A stretch of 64,000 nucleotides of DNA from Bacillota bacterium (lineage in GTDB: Bacteria; Bacillota; Clostridia; Lachnospirales; Lachnospiraceae). Position numbers and translations under genes: made by a program. How positions within the stretch are numbered: position 1 is the stretch's first letter; the number at the start of each line of letters is the position of its first letter. Shown here one piece after another: positions 52,044 to 60,530 of the stretch. The stretch is taken from assembly GCA_030526045.1 (NCBI GenBank), contig JAUNDN010000012.1, positions 1 to 64,000 of the forward strand, given 5' to 3'. Under the pieces are notes generated by a model, which worked only from the letters and a program-made list of their open reading frames with translations, did no database searches and was not told the DNA's origin.

Positions 52044-54071
52044 CGGTTTTTCCGTAAAAATAATTGCAACTCCTGTTTTTTCAAGTGTAATTCTGTCTCC
52101 GGCTTTATATGTTTTCTCTGAAAGCAGATCTGTTCCATCCTTTTCAAGAACAACAGATGCCGGTCCATCCCTGTGATTTAGCAAGAACAGGAAGGAACCC
52201 TTTTCGTTTTCACGCATCGCACCTTCCACGCCCTCCGGTGTTTTTGCCACAGCTTCAATGCCAAGCTCTTCACAGATATCACCAAGAAATTTCTTATAAA
52301 AAGCTTCCTCAGAGTGAGTTGCCACGTAATAAGCCGTACCTTTGCCAAACTGATTTCTGGTAAGTACCGGCATTCCCTCATAAAAATCATTTTCATAGAA
52401 GGATAAGCCTTCTGCCCCCTGAAGATGAAGCAGATCACAGAGAATCCCCGCAGAATAATTCTTTCCCTTATAAACAAAGGAATTTGATTCCGTTTCCGGG
52501 AGAGCATCGGATTCCTCCACCCAGATTCCGAGAACATCCTTTAATCTTCCCGGATATCCTCCGGTTACTACAAGATCATGATCCTCCACATAACCGCTGA
52601 AATAAGTAGTCAGGAAGCTGCCTCCATTCTTAACAAATTGTCGGATCTTCTCATCAAAACCGTCTTTACACATATAAAGAAGCGGTGCAATTACTAGCTT
52701 ATAGTCTGTATAATCATCTGTTACACTGACAAGATCGACAGAAATATTGCTGTCATTTAATGCCTTATAGTATTGGAATACTTCTGAATAATAATTAATC
52801 AGCTTACTGGGACCTGCGGAATACTCTGCTGCCCACCAATTATCCCAGTCAAAGACAATTGCCACCTTGGATTTTGTTCTTGCACCCAGTGTCTTATCGC
52901 CCATCTTAACAAGTTCTTCCCCCAAAACTGTCAATTCGCGAAATACTCTGGTATTTTCCGTTCCCACATGATCGATCACCGCACCATGATACTTCTCACA
53001 GGCACCAATGCTCCTTCTCATCTGGAAAAACAGAAGCGTGTCTGCACCATGAGCCATTGCCTGATAGCTCCAGAGTCGCATAACACCGGGTCTCTTCAGT
53101 TTACAGTAAATATGCCAGTTGCTCACACTTGGTGTCTGCTCCATCAATGCAAAAGGCTTGCCCTGCTTAAGGCCTCTCATCAAATCATGTGCCATGGACG
53201 CCTGCTCCGGCACTGAATCATAAGCCGGATAATTATCCCATGAAACAAAATCCATATATTTTGCCCATTTCTGATAATCTAAGACCTTATAGGCTCCCAT
53301 CAGATTTGTGGTTACCGGAATATCCGGTGTATATTTTTTCACTGCATCATATTCCAGACGGAAGCATTCTAGCATACTGTCAGAATTAAAACGACAATAA
53401 TCCAGCGAAATTCCCTGGAAATTGGTACGGATCACACCATCCCAGAGGAACTCCTCTGAGCGCATATCCGGTACCACCACATCCTCAAAATCATATAAGG
53501 TATGTCCCCAGAAAGACATGTTCCATGCTCTGTTTAACTCATCTATGGTTCCGTATTTATCCTTAAGCCACTTGCGGAATGCTTTTTCACAGTTATCACA
53601 GTAGCAGAATCCACCGTACTCATTGGAAATATGCCAGGCAGCAATATTGTCGTAATCCTTATAGCGTTCTGCAATCTTTTCGGCAAGTGCTACAGAATAC
53701 TTACGGTAAGTAGGCGAATTGGGACAGGAATTATGCCTGCTGCCAAACTTCCTCCTTATTCCATTATGTTCTGTTCTCAAAATATCAGGATATTTTCTCG
53801 CCATCCAAGCAGGATGCGCTGCCGTAGAGGTAGCAAGACAAACCTTAAGATCATTTTTTCTTGCCAGCTCCATAATTTTATCAAGCTTCGAAAAGTCATA
53901 TGTATTCTCATTCGGTTGAAGTGCGGCCCAGCTGAATACATTTAAGGTAACTTCATCTATATGCGCCAGCTTAAACAAACGCATATCCTCATTCCAGATT
54001 TCCTCCGGCCACTGTTCGGGATTGTAATCTCCACCATATAATATTTTTTTGACTTTACTACTTTCTATCAT
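52038..54071 (-). CDS. GH42 beta-galactosidase, cytoplasmic
   Basis: 677 residues, no signal peptide. GH42 barrel with acid/base Glu151 in WHISNEYGG and nucleophile Glu311 in LMEQTP. A four-Cys metal site is visible (C116 and CYCDNC, C156/C158/C161). The trimerisation and C-terminal beta domains are present to full length. GH42 removes beta-galactosyl (in some members alpha-L-arabinopyranosyl) residues from oligosaccharides. Third gene of an operon with a GH3 enzyme and an esterase, divergent from a GH31 alpha-xylosidase, which points to galactosylated xyloglucan oligosaccharides. Confidence 0.93.
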   Translation of the reverse strand: MIESSKVKKILYGGDYNPEQWPEEIWNEDMRLFKLAHIDEVTLNVFSWAALQPNENTYDFSKLDKIMELARKNDLKVCLATSTAAHPAWMARKYPDILRTEHNGIRRKFGSRHNSCPNSPTYRKYSVALAEKIAERYKDYDNIAAWHISNEYGGFCYCDNCEKAFRKWLKDKYGTIDELNRAWNMSFWGHTLYDFEDVVVPDMRSEEFLWDGVIRTNFQGISLDYCRFNSDSMLECFRLEYDAVKKYTPDIPVTTNLMGAYKVLDYQKWAKYMDFVSWDNYPAYDSVPEQASMAHDLMRGLKQGKPFALMEQTPSVSNWHIYCKLKRPGVMRLWSYQAMAHGADTLLFFQMRRSIGACEKYHGAVIDHVGTENTRVFRELTVLGEELVKMGDKTLGARTKSKVAIVFDWDNWWAAEYSAGPSKLINYYSEVFQYYKALNDSNISVDLVSVTDDYTDYKLVIAPLLYMCKDGFDEKIRQFVKNGGSFLTTYFSGYVEDHDLVVTGGYPGRLKDVLGIWVEESDALPETESNSFVYKGKNYSAGILCDLLHLQGAEGLSFYENDFYEGMPVLTRNQFGKGTAYYVATHSEEAFYKKFLGDICEELGIEAVAKTPEGVEGAMRENEKGSFLFLLNHRDGPASVVLEKDGTDLLSEKTYKAGDRITLEKTGVAIIFTEKPL

Positions 54072-54097
54072 CTTTACGTTTTCCTATCTTATCCATA

Positions 54098-54907
54098 TTA
54101 GAAATTTTTTATAAACGTTCCTGCCATCTGTATCCAGTTTGTTACCTCCGGCTGAATTTCCTTTTCCCCATCCGAACTGGTCAGTTCATTGCCAAGTGCC
54201 AGCCCATGACGACCTCTGGGATAAATATGACATTCAAAGGGGATATCCTTTTCCCGCAGTGCCTTTGCAAAAAGCAGTGTATTCTCAACAGGAACCGTCC
54301 CATCTTCAAAGGTATGCCATAAAAATGTCTTAGGTGTATCACTGTTTACCTGCTTTTCCAGAGACATTTCATCCACCAGCTCCTCATACCTGTCAGCTAA
54401 GACCATTTGAAAAGAACCTCTGTGTGCAAATTCACCTGATGTGATGACAGGATAACTGAGAATCATGCCATTAGGGCGCACCATCTCGCTGTTTCCTCCG
54501 GTGAGCTCATCAAAAAGCGGTCTTTTCCAAAAACAGCCGAGAGATGCTGCAAGATGCCCTCCCGCAGAGGAACCCTGCACAAATATTTTTTCCTCATCAA
54601 TATGCCACTCGTCCATATGTCTTCTGACATAGCACATTGCTTTTGCCAGCTCAAGAAGCTGTGTGGGATACGTTGCAGGTGCTACGGAATAATGAAGCAC
54701 CGCAGCATGATAACCCATAGCAAGAAAAGATAAGGCAAGCATTTCCCCTTCTCTCTCGGAAACATGGTTGTAGCCCCCTCCGGGGCAAATGATAATCATA
54801 GGACGCTTTTCTATCTTGATGGATTCCGAGTGACTGATTATATATGTCGATAATGTTGCTTTTCCTACACTCCCATTAACAGATACATCTATTACTTCGT
54901 ATTTCAT
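54098..54907 (-). CDS. Alpha/beta-hydrolase, acetyl esterase of the carbohydrate type
   Basis: 269 residues, no signal peptide. Oxyanion motif CPGGGY, nucleophile in GSSAGGH, Asp in DGTVPVEN and His in GRHGLALG form the catalytic set of BD-FAE/acetylesterase proteins (endo-xylanase/esterase labels in databases). It would remove acetyl groups from imported oligosaccharides. The start is ATG 54907, with CAGGAGG just upstream. Between GH3 (31-base gap) and GH42 (26-base gap) in one operon. Confidence 0.85.
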   Translation of the reverse strand: MKYEVIDVSVNGSVGKATLSTYIISHSESIKIEKRPMIIICPGGGYNHVSEREGEMLALSFLAMGYHAAVLHYSVAPATYPTQLLELAKAMCYVRRHMDEWHIDEEKIFVQGSSAGGHLAASLGCFWKRPLFDELTGGNSEMVRPNGMILSYPVITSGEFAHRGSFQMVLADRYEELVDEMSLEKQVNSDTPKTFLWHTFEDGTVPVENTLLFAKALREKDIPFECHIYPRGRHGLALGNELTSSDGEKEIQPEVTNWIQMAGTFIKNF

Positions 54908-54938
54908 TTTTTCCTCCTGCAAATACTATTTTATATGA

Positions 54939-57905
54939 TTATACCAAAAAACAAAATTCTGCCAGCTTAATTTTACCATTTACCTGAATTTGCAACTCAT
55001 AACTGCCTTCTTTCCTAAGAAATCCTTCCGGTAACGAGGTCTGTATTTCTTCAAATTCAAGTTCCTTACTTCTCTCAATCGGAATCCGGCAGGCTGTTTC
55101 TTGACAGGAAAGAGAGATTTCTCCGTTTTCTACACCACAAACCCGAAGCCTTACCCCGGTGGGAAGAGAGTCAAAAGCAAAGTCTCCATAACATAATACA
55201 CAAGACGGCTTTTCAGCAGCTTTTTTATCCACAGAATTTGGATCATCTCCCGGTTTTCCGGGAACAATACAGGTACTTCCTGTCATAGTATGACCCTTGG
55301 TTCCTCTATGAATGAAACAGCCTTTGCAGCTGTCATATCGAAATGCCTGTGTCGTTTCAAAAGGATTTCTGTCCGGTGCCTTTTCACCGGAGATAGAAAT
55401 TGTTACGCTTTGTCTGATATCCGTACAGGATGCTCCTGCCATAAAGGTATATTCTCCATCCTCCAAAAGCATCCTTCCCGAAATCACATCAAAATATCTC
55501 AAATCCTTAAGCTTGACTTGGAAGTTGACAATTCTGGTTTCTCCGGGTGTAAGTTTCTTTACTCTCTCAAAACCTTTCAGCTGTCTGTCTGCGCGCTTTA
55601 CTCTGCTTCCTTTTTTATGTACATACAGCTGGACAACCTCATCTGCTGTCTCCTTTCCAACATTGGTAATTGGAAGACTAATTTCCACAGCATCTTCTGT
55701 CAGTTTCCACTCCAGCTCTCCATAAGAAAATTCTGTATAAGAAAGACCATGACCAAAGGGATACAAAACTTCTCTCTGAAAATACTGATAAGTTCTTTCA
55801 CCCTGAATAATATCATATTCATTGATATCCGGAAGATCCTCATCCTTAAGATACCAGGTCATAGGTAATCTTCCTGCCGGAGAACACTTTCCGCTCATTA
55901 CATCACTGATTCCGTTTCCCATTTCCTGAGAGCCGGAAGCGGAAAGCAGAATTGCAGGAGCCTTTTTCTTTAGTTCGTTTATCAGATAAGGATAATTACT
56001 TACAAGAATAATTAATGTATCCGGATTTGCATCCAGTACTGCATCTGCAAGCTTCTGCTGAAAAGGAGGCAATGCAAGTGTTGTTCTGTCAATCTCCTCT
56101 TTGCTGTTAATAACAGGATTACAGCCAATTACGAGAACCGCCTTTTCAGACTTTTCTACTGCTGCCACTGCTTTCTCAATGCCGTTCTCAACCAGCTTAA
56201 GCTCGAAAACAGCAGGCTCTCCTTCATTTACAGCATAAGATTTTCTGCCAAGTCTCAAATCATCTCCTTCTCCCGGCATCACCCTTTCATCCTTGATTAT
56301 AACCAGATAACCATCCTGATCTACCGTTACCTTCCTTCCATTCCAGCTGTTAAGAAGGTAAGAACCTTCCATATCCTCACTGCAGTTTTCTCCTATGCCC
56401 TTAAAATTCCATGATTCTCTGACAAACCAACCAAATGCCTCTTTTTTGTCTGCTTTAATCAGATAAGAGCCTTCTTCCAGCGTTACATACATTCCGTTGC
56501 TTTCCGCAATAAGCGTGGTGCTTCCAAAACCCCAGTCTGTAAATGTAAAAACCTCAGCATGTTCTTTGTCCGTAAGCTGCAGCCTATTTTCTTTTCCAAG
56601 ACCGATATAACTTCCATTGCACCTAAGACAAATTTTGAGCAGACCACTGTGGGTATGAATTTCTGTATTGGGATAGGTTTGCTTAATTCCATCAAGAATC
56701 GTTACTCTATAGGGAGGCACGCCACCATACCAATCCTTGTACCAGACATCACTTAAGGGTCCGACTACCGCCAGGGAAGAAATTTCTTCCGGCCTTAGGG
56801 GTAAAAAGTTCTTCTCATTCTTGAGCAGGACCACCGATTCTGCTTCCATCTGCCTGCATAGCTTCTGATGTTCCTGATTGTTCACATACTCTTCACCCAT
56901 TCCGCTATAAGGGCAGTCTCCGTTTCCGTCAAAGAAACCAAGACGGATTCTTGTCCGGAAGGAATTCCGGATGGATCGGTTAATATCCTCCTCTACGATC
57001 AATCCTCTTTCAAGAGCCTCTCTTGCCGATGTAGCAACTACAACCGGATCATCCGTAAAACAGTCAACACCTGCTTTTAATCCATAGGCAATCGTTTCTG
57101 CATGTGTCTTAAAATACTGATGATCCAAAACCGTCTGTTGAAAATCTCCTCCGTCACAAACAACATGACCGGAGAGCTTCCAGGTATCCTTTAAAAGATC
57201 CTGTACCTCATGATTTACAATAGCAGGAACACCATTGATCTCATTATAGGAAGTCATAACGGCTTCTGCTCCACCTTCTTCAATGGCTTTTCGAAACGGT
57301 TCCAGATAATATTCATATTTGTTTCTTTCATCCACAGAAGAAGATATTTTAATTCGATCTGTCTCAATATTATTTGCATAAAAATGCTTAAGAGATGCCC
57401 CACATTGAATGTAAAAAGGATCATTTCCCTTCATCCCCTGAATATAGGCAGAGGACATTTCTCCCGTAAGATAAGGGTCTTCTCCATAGGCTTCTTCTGT
57501 TCTCCCCCATCTGGGATCTCTTTCCATATCGATGGTAGGTGCCCATCTGCACAGACTGCTTCTCTGATCTCGTGTCGATAATGCTCTGGCTTCCTCCCCT
57601 ACAGCACGTCCGCACTCTCTGATCAATTCCCGGTCAAAGCTTGCACTCATACCAATCGGCTGTGTAAAAGTAGTTGTGGGCTCCGGCTCTCCCGCATTAA
57701 ATGCCTGGTCGTGGCGTGCCTCTATTCCATGTGCAGCCTCGCCTCCCAAATGAGATGCCCTGATGCCAAGCCTCTCGATATCCGGACAACTTGTTGTCAA
57801 ACATGCCAGCTTTTCTTCCAGTGTCATTTCCCGGATCAGATAATCAAGCCTTAACTCAATAGGTAAATGATTATTCCATAACGGTGTCTCTTTATAATTG
57901 CTCAT
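54939..57905 (-). CDS. Large GH3 beta-glucosidase/beta-xylosidase with a beta-trefoil-like insertion
   Basis: 988 residues, no signal peptide. The barrel carries DPRWGRTEEAYGEDPYL, KHFYANN and the nucleophile Asp251 in VVCDGGDF. The second domain is split by an insertion (~425-545) with repeated LRCNGSYIGLG-, TLIAESNGMYVTL- and GSYLIKADKKEAFGWF-like units that resemble fascin-type beta-trefoil repeats, in the place where many GH3 enzymes carry PA14. A fibronectin-III-like domain (~735-835) and a C-terminal beta domain follow. First gene of a three-gene operon with its own promoter; GAGGAGG precedes the ATG. Confidence 0.9.
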   Translation of the reverse strand: MSNYKETPLWNNHLPIELRLDYLIREMTLEEKLACLTTSCPDIERLGIRASHLGGEAAHGIEARHDQAFNAGEPEPTTTFTQPIGMSASFDRELIRECGRAVGEEARALSTRDQRSSLCRWAPTIDMERDPRWGRTEEAYGEDPYLTGEMSSAYIQGMKGNDPFYIQCGASLKHFYANNIETDRIKISSSVDERNKYEYYLEPFRKAIEEGGAEAVMTSYNEINGVPAIVNHEVQDLLKDTWKLSGHVVCDGGDFQQTVLDHQYFKTHAETIAYGLKAGVDCFTDDPVVVATSAREALERGLIVEEDINRSIRNSFRTRIRLGFFDGNGDCPYSGMGEEYVNNQEHQKLCRQMEAESVVLLKNEKNFLPLRPEEISSLAVVGPLSDVWYKDWYGGVPPYRVTILDGIKQTYPNTEIHTHSGLLKICLRCNGSYIGLGKENRLQLTDKEHAEVFTFTDWGFGSTTLIAESNGMYVTLEEGSYLIKADKKEAFGWFVRESWNFKGIGENCSEDMEGSYLLNSWNGRKVTVDQDGYLVIIKDERVMPGEGDDLRLGRKSYAVNEGEPAVFELKLVENGIEKAVAAVEKSEKAVLVIGCNPVINSKEEIDRTTLALPPFQQKLADAVLDANPDTLIILVSNYPYLINELKKKAPAILLSASGSQEMGNGISDVMSGKCSPAGRLPMTWYLKDEDLPDINEYDIIQGERTYQYFQREVLYPFGHGLSYTEFSYGELEWKLTEDAVEISLPITNVGKETADEVVQLYVHKKGSRVKRADRQLKGFERVKKLTPGETRIVNFQVKLKDLRYFDVISGRMLLEDGEYTFMAGASCTDIRQSVTISISGEKAPDRNPFETTQAFRYDSCKGCFIHRGTKGHTMTGSTCIVPGKPGDDPNSVDKKAAEKPSCVLCYGDFAFDSLPTGVRLRVCGVENGEISLSCQETACRIPIERSKELEFEEIQTSLPEGFLRKEGSYELQIQVNGKIKLAEFCFLV

Positions 57906-57963
57906 TTCTCCTCCTCAATGGTAGCATCAATATCTGCTTCTAAAAAAACCTTCTCTACCATAT

Positions 57964-57991
57964 ATCATAAAGAAATACTCTCCATAATCAA
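57964..57991 (-). promoter_or_regulatory. Promoter of the GH3-esterase-GH42 operon
   Basis: Minus strand TTGATT (57986-57991), 16 bases, TATGAT (57964-57969), ~59 bases upstream of the GH3 start codon. Faces away from the GH31 promoter. Confidence 0.65.
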
Positions 57992-58035
57992 GTAAATATC
58001 ATCTTATTAATTGTTCATTTCTCTCCTTTTTCTTT

Positions 58036-58071
58036 GGAAATGTATGCAAATTTCCTTTTTTCAATTATAAT
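58036..58071 (+). promoter_or_regulatory. GH31 promoter region with inverted-repeat operator
   Basis: Perfect TATAAT at 58066-58071, ~59 bases before the GH31 start. No good -35; in its place is the inverted repeat GGAAAT (58036-58041) - 8 bases - ATTTCC (58050-58055). Lying between two divergent promoters of one pathway, it is a candidate site for a shared sugar-responsive regulator that is not encoded in the window. Confidence 0.5.
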
Positions 58072-58129
58072 CAAGGTAATACATTTTTCATTATTAATTT
58101 CAGGTAAAAGAAAGGATGGAGTAAAAACT

Positions 58130-60469
58130 ATGAAATTCAGCAACGGATGCTGGCTGCAAAAAGAAGGCTGTAGCTGCTTTGCACCGCAGGAAGTATACTT
58201 TACTACCATTGAAGAAAATAAAGTAACTCTTCTTGCACCAACTCTTCATATCACCCAAAGAGGTGATGTTTTAGGAGGCGTTAACTTAACTCTTGAGATC
58301 ACTTCACCTGCACCGGATATTTTCCGCGTCCGCACTTATCATTACAAAGGTGCTGTTCTTGATACTCCTTCATTTGAATTAAATCTTAACCAGGCACTTC
58401 CCCTTCAGGTGGAAGACTCAGACGAGGAAATCAAAATAACAAGTGGCGGCATGTCCCTGCTTATCACAAAAAAGAACTGGTCCATGACGTATTTAAGAGG
58501 TGATGAGGTAATCACCAGAAGTGCCGGCAGAGATTTAGCTCTCATGAAAACAGACTGGAAAGGGCTTGCCTATGATAAGGGAGACGACCAGGAGACCTAT
58601 ATCCGGCAAATGCTGTCTTTGTCTGTAGGTGAACTGGTTTACGGCATGGGTGAGCGCTTTACTCCTTTTGTGAAAAACGGACAAAGTGTTGATATTTGGA
58701 ATGCTGACGGTGGTACAAGCACAGAACAGTCCTACAAAAATATTCCTTTTTACATAACCAATAAAGGCTACGGTGTTCTGGTAAACCATCCCGAAATGGT
58801 CTCCTTTGAAGTAGGCACCGAAATGGTTACCCGCACGGAATTTTCCGTAAAGGGAAGTTACCTGGATTACTTCCTGATCAATGGTCCTACCATGAAGGAT
58901 GTTCTTGTAAGATATACGGATCTTACCGGCAAACCATCCCTACCTGCACCCTGGACCTTTGGCTTATGGCTCTCCACTTCCTTTACTACAAGCTACGATG
59001 AAGAGACCGTTATGAGTTTTGTAAACGGAATGCTTGACAGAGGAATCCCACTTCGGACCTTCCACTTTGACTGTTTCTGGATGAAGGAATTTCACTGGTC
59101 TGATTTTGTATGGGACAGCAGAGTTTTCCCTGATCCGGAGGGTATGCTAAGACGCATCAAGGCAAAAGGATTAAATATCTGTGTGTGGATCAACCCTTAC
59201 ATCGGCCAGGAATCTGTTCTTTTTGACGAAGGTATGGAAAAGGGCTACTTTATTAGACGCACAAACGGACAGGTATGGCAGTGGGATATGTGGCAGGCCG
59301 GTATGGCAATTGTCGATTTTACCAACCCGGCTGCTTACAAATGGTTTCAGGATAAACTGGAGGTTCTTCTTGATATGGGCGTAGATTGTTTTAAGACAGA
59401 CTTCGGCGAAAGAATTCCGACAGAAAATGTAACTTACTTCGATGGTTCCGATCCGGACAAGATGCACAATCTGTACACCTATCTGTACAACAAATGTGTC
59501 TATGAATTGTTGGAACGCAAGCGTGGCAAGGGTGAGGCAGTTCTTTTTGCACGCTCTGCTACCGTTGGCGGACAGAAATTCCCTGTACACTGGGGCGGTG
59601 ATTGTTGGTCAGACTACGAATCTATGGAAGAAAGTCTTCGCGGCGGTCTTTCTCTCATGATGAGCGGTTTTGGTTTTTGGGCACATGATATCGGCGGTTT
59701 TGAAAATACATCTACTGCTGATGTATATAAGAGATGGGTTGCATTCGGACTTCTTTCCTCTCACTCCAGGCTTCATGGAAGCTCTTCCTACAGAGTTCCC
59801 TGGGTTTATGATGAGGAAGCTGTTGATGTAGTAAGATTTTTCACAAGACTTAAGGCAAAACTGATGCCTTATCTGTATAAAACCGCCATTGATACCTCCA
59901 GAACCGGTATACCTACCATGAGAAGTATGGTAATGGAATTTACGGAAGATAAAACCTGTCATTATGTTGATAAACAATATATGTTGGGTGACAACCTGCT
60001 TGTAGCTCCTATTTTTAACGATCAGAGTCTTGCTGAATATTATCTGCCGAAAGGAACCTGGACAAACTTCTTTACGGGTGAAGAGAAGGAAGGTGCCGGC
60101 TGGGTTCGTGAGACACACAGTTACCTGAGCATTCCGCTTATGGTAAAGGAAAATTCTATTGTTGTTCTCGGTGCATGTGATGAAAAGCCTGATTATGATT
60201 ACGGCAAGAACGCTGAGATCAGAATTTACGCTCTTAAAGATGGATGCAAAGCTTCTTCTGTTGTCTACGGAATGGATCAGAAAGAAGAAATTTCTGTTAC
60301 GGCTATTAGAAAAGAAAAGACGATACAGATCAAGGTTACGTCCGATCAAAATTACACCATACGTCTTGTAAACGTATCTGCAGTCGGTAGCGGTACGGTA
60401 AAGGATGGAAAAGATACCGTTATTACCTTATCCGGAAATGCTGACATTACTTTAACAGAAGATATGTAG
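58130..60469 (+). CDS. yicI: GH31 alpha-xylosidase (YicI-like), cytoplasmic
   Basis: 779 residues, no signal peptide. The nucleophile Asp424 is in KTDFGERIP and the acid/base Asp491 in HWGGDCWSDY. The KTDFGERIP form and the overall length match YicI-type alpha-xylosidases rather than alpha-glucosidases. Removes alpha-1,6-xylosyl units from the non-reducing end of xyloglucan oligosaccharides. The start is ATG 58130, with GGAG eight bases upstream; the frame is open from 58034 without a ribosome site. Divergent from the GH3 operon, monocistronic with a strong terminator. Confidence 0.93.
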   Translation: MKFSNGCWLQKEGCSCFAPQEVYFTTIEENKVTLLAPTLHITQRGDVLGGVNLTLEITSPAPDIFRVRTYHYKGAVLDTPSFELNLNQALPLQVEDSDEEIKITSGGMSLLITKKNWSMTYLRGDEVITRSAGRDLALMKTDWKGLAYDKGDDQETYIRQMLSLSVGELVYGMGERFTPFVKNGQSVDIWNADGGTSTEQSYKNIPFYITNKGYGVLVNHPEMVSFEVGTEMVTRTEFSVKGSYLDYFLINGPTMKDVLVRYTDLTGKPSLPAPWTFGLWLSTSFTTSYDEETVMSFVNGMLDRGIPLRTFHFDCFWMKEFHWSDFVWDSRVFPDPEGMLRRIKAKGLNICVWINPYIGQESVLFDEGMEKGYFIRRTNGQVWQWDMWQAGMAIVDFTNPAAYKWFQDKLEVLLDMGVDCFKTDFGERIPTENVTYFDGSDPDKMHNLYTYLYNKCVYELLERKRGKGEAVLFARSATVGGQKFPVHWGGDCWSDYESMEESLRGGLSLMMSGFGFWAHDIGGFENTSTADVYKRWVAFGLLSSHSRLHGSSSYRVPWVYDEEAVDVVRFFTRLKAKLMPYLYKTAIDTSRTGIPTMRSMVMEFTEDKTCHYVDKQYMLGDNLLVAPIFNDQSLAEYYLPKGTWTNFFTGEEKEGAGWVRETHSYLSIPLMVKENSIVVLGACDEKPDYDYGKNAEIRIYALKDGCKASSVVYGMDQKEEISVTAIRKEKTIQIKVTSDQNYTIRLVNVSAVGSGTVKDGKDTVITLSGNADITLTEDM

Positions 60470-60483
60470 AACTTCTGCAAACA

Positions 60484-60516
60484 AAAAGCTGCAATCCTAA
60501 GGGTTGCAGCTTTTCT
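60484..60516. terminator. Bidirectional terminator between GH31 and the hybrid kinase
   Basis: AAAAGCTGCAA (60484-60494) and TTGCAGCTTTT (60504-60514) pair perfectly over a 9-base loop, with T tracts on both strands. The genes are convergent. Confidence 0.85.
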
Positions 60517-60530
60517 TATACCGTTAATAA

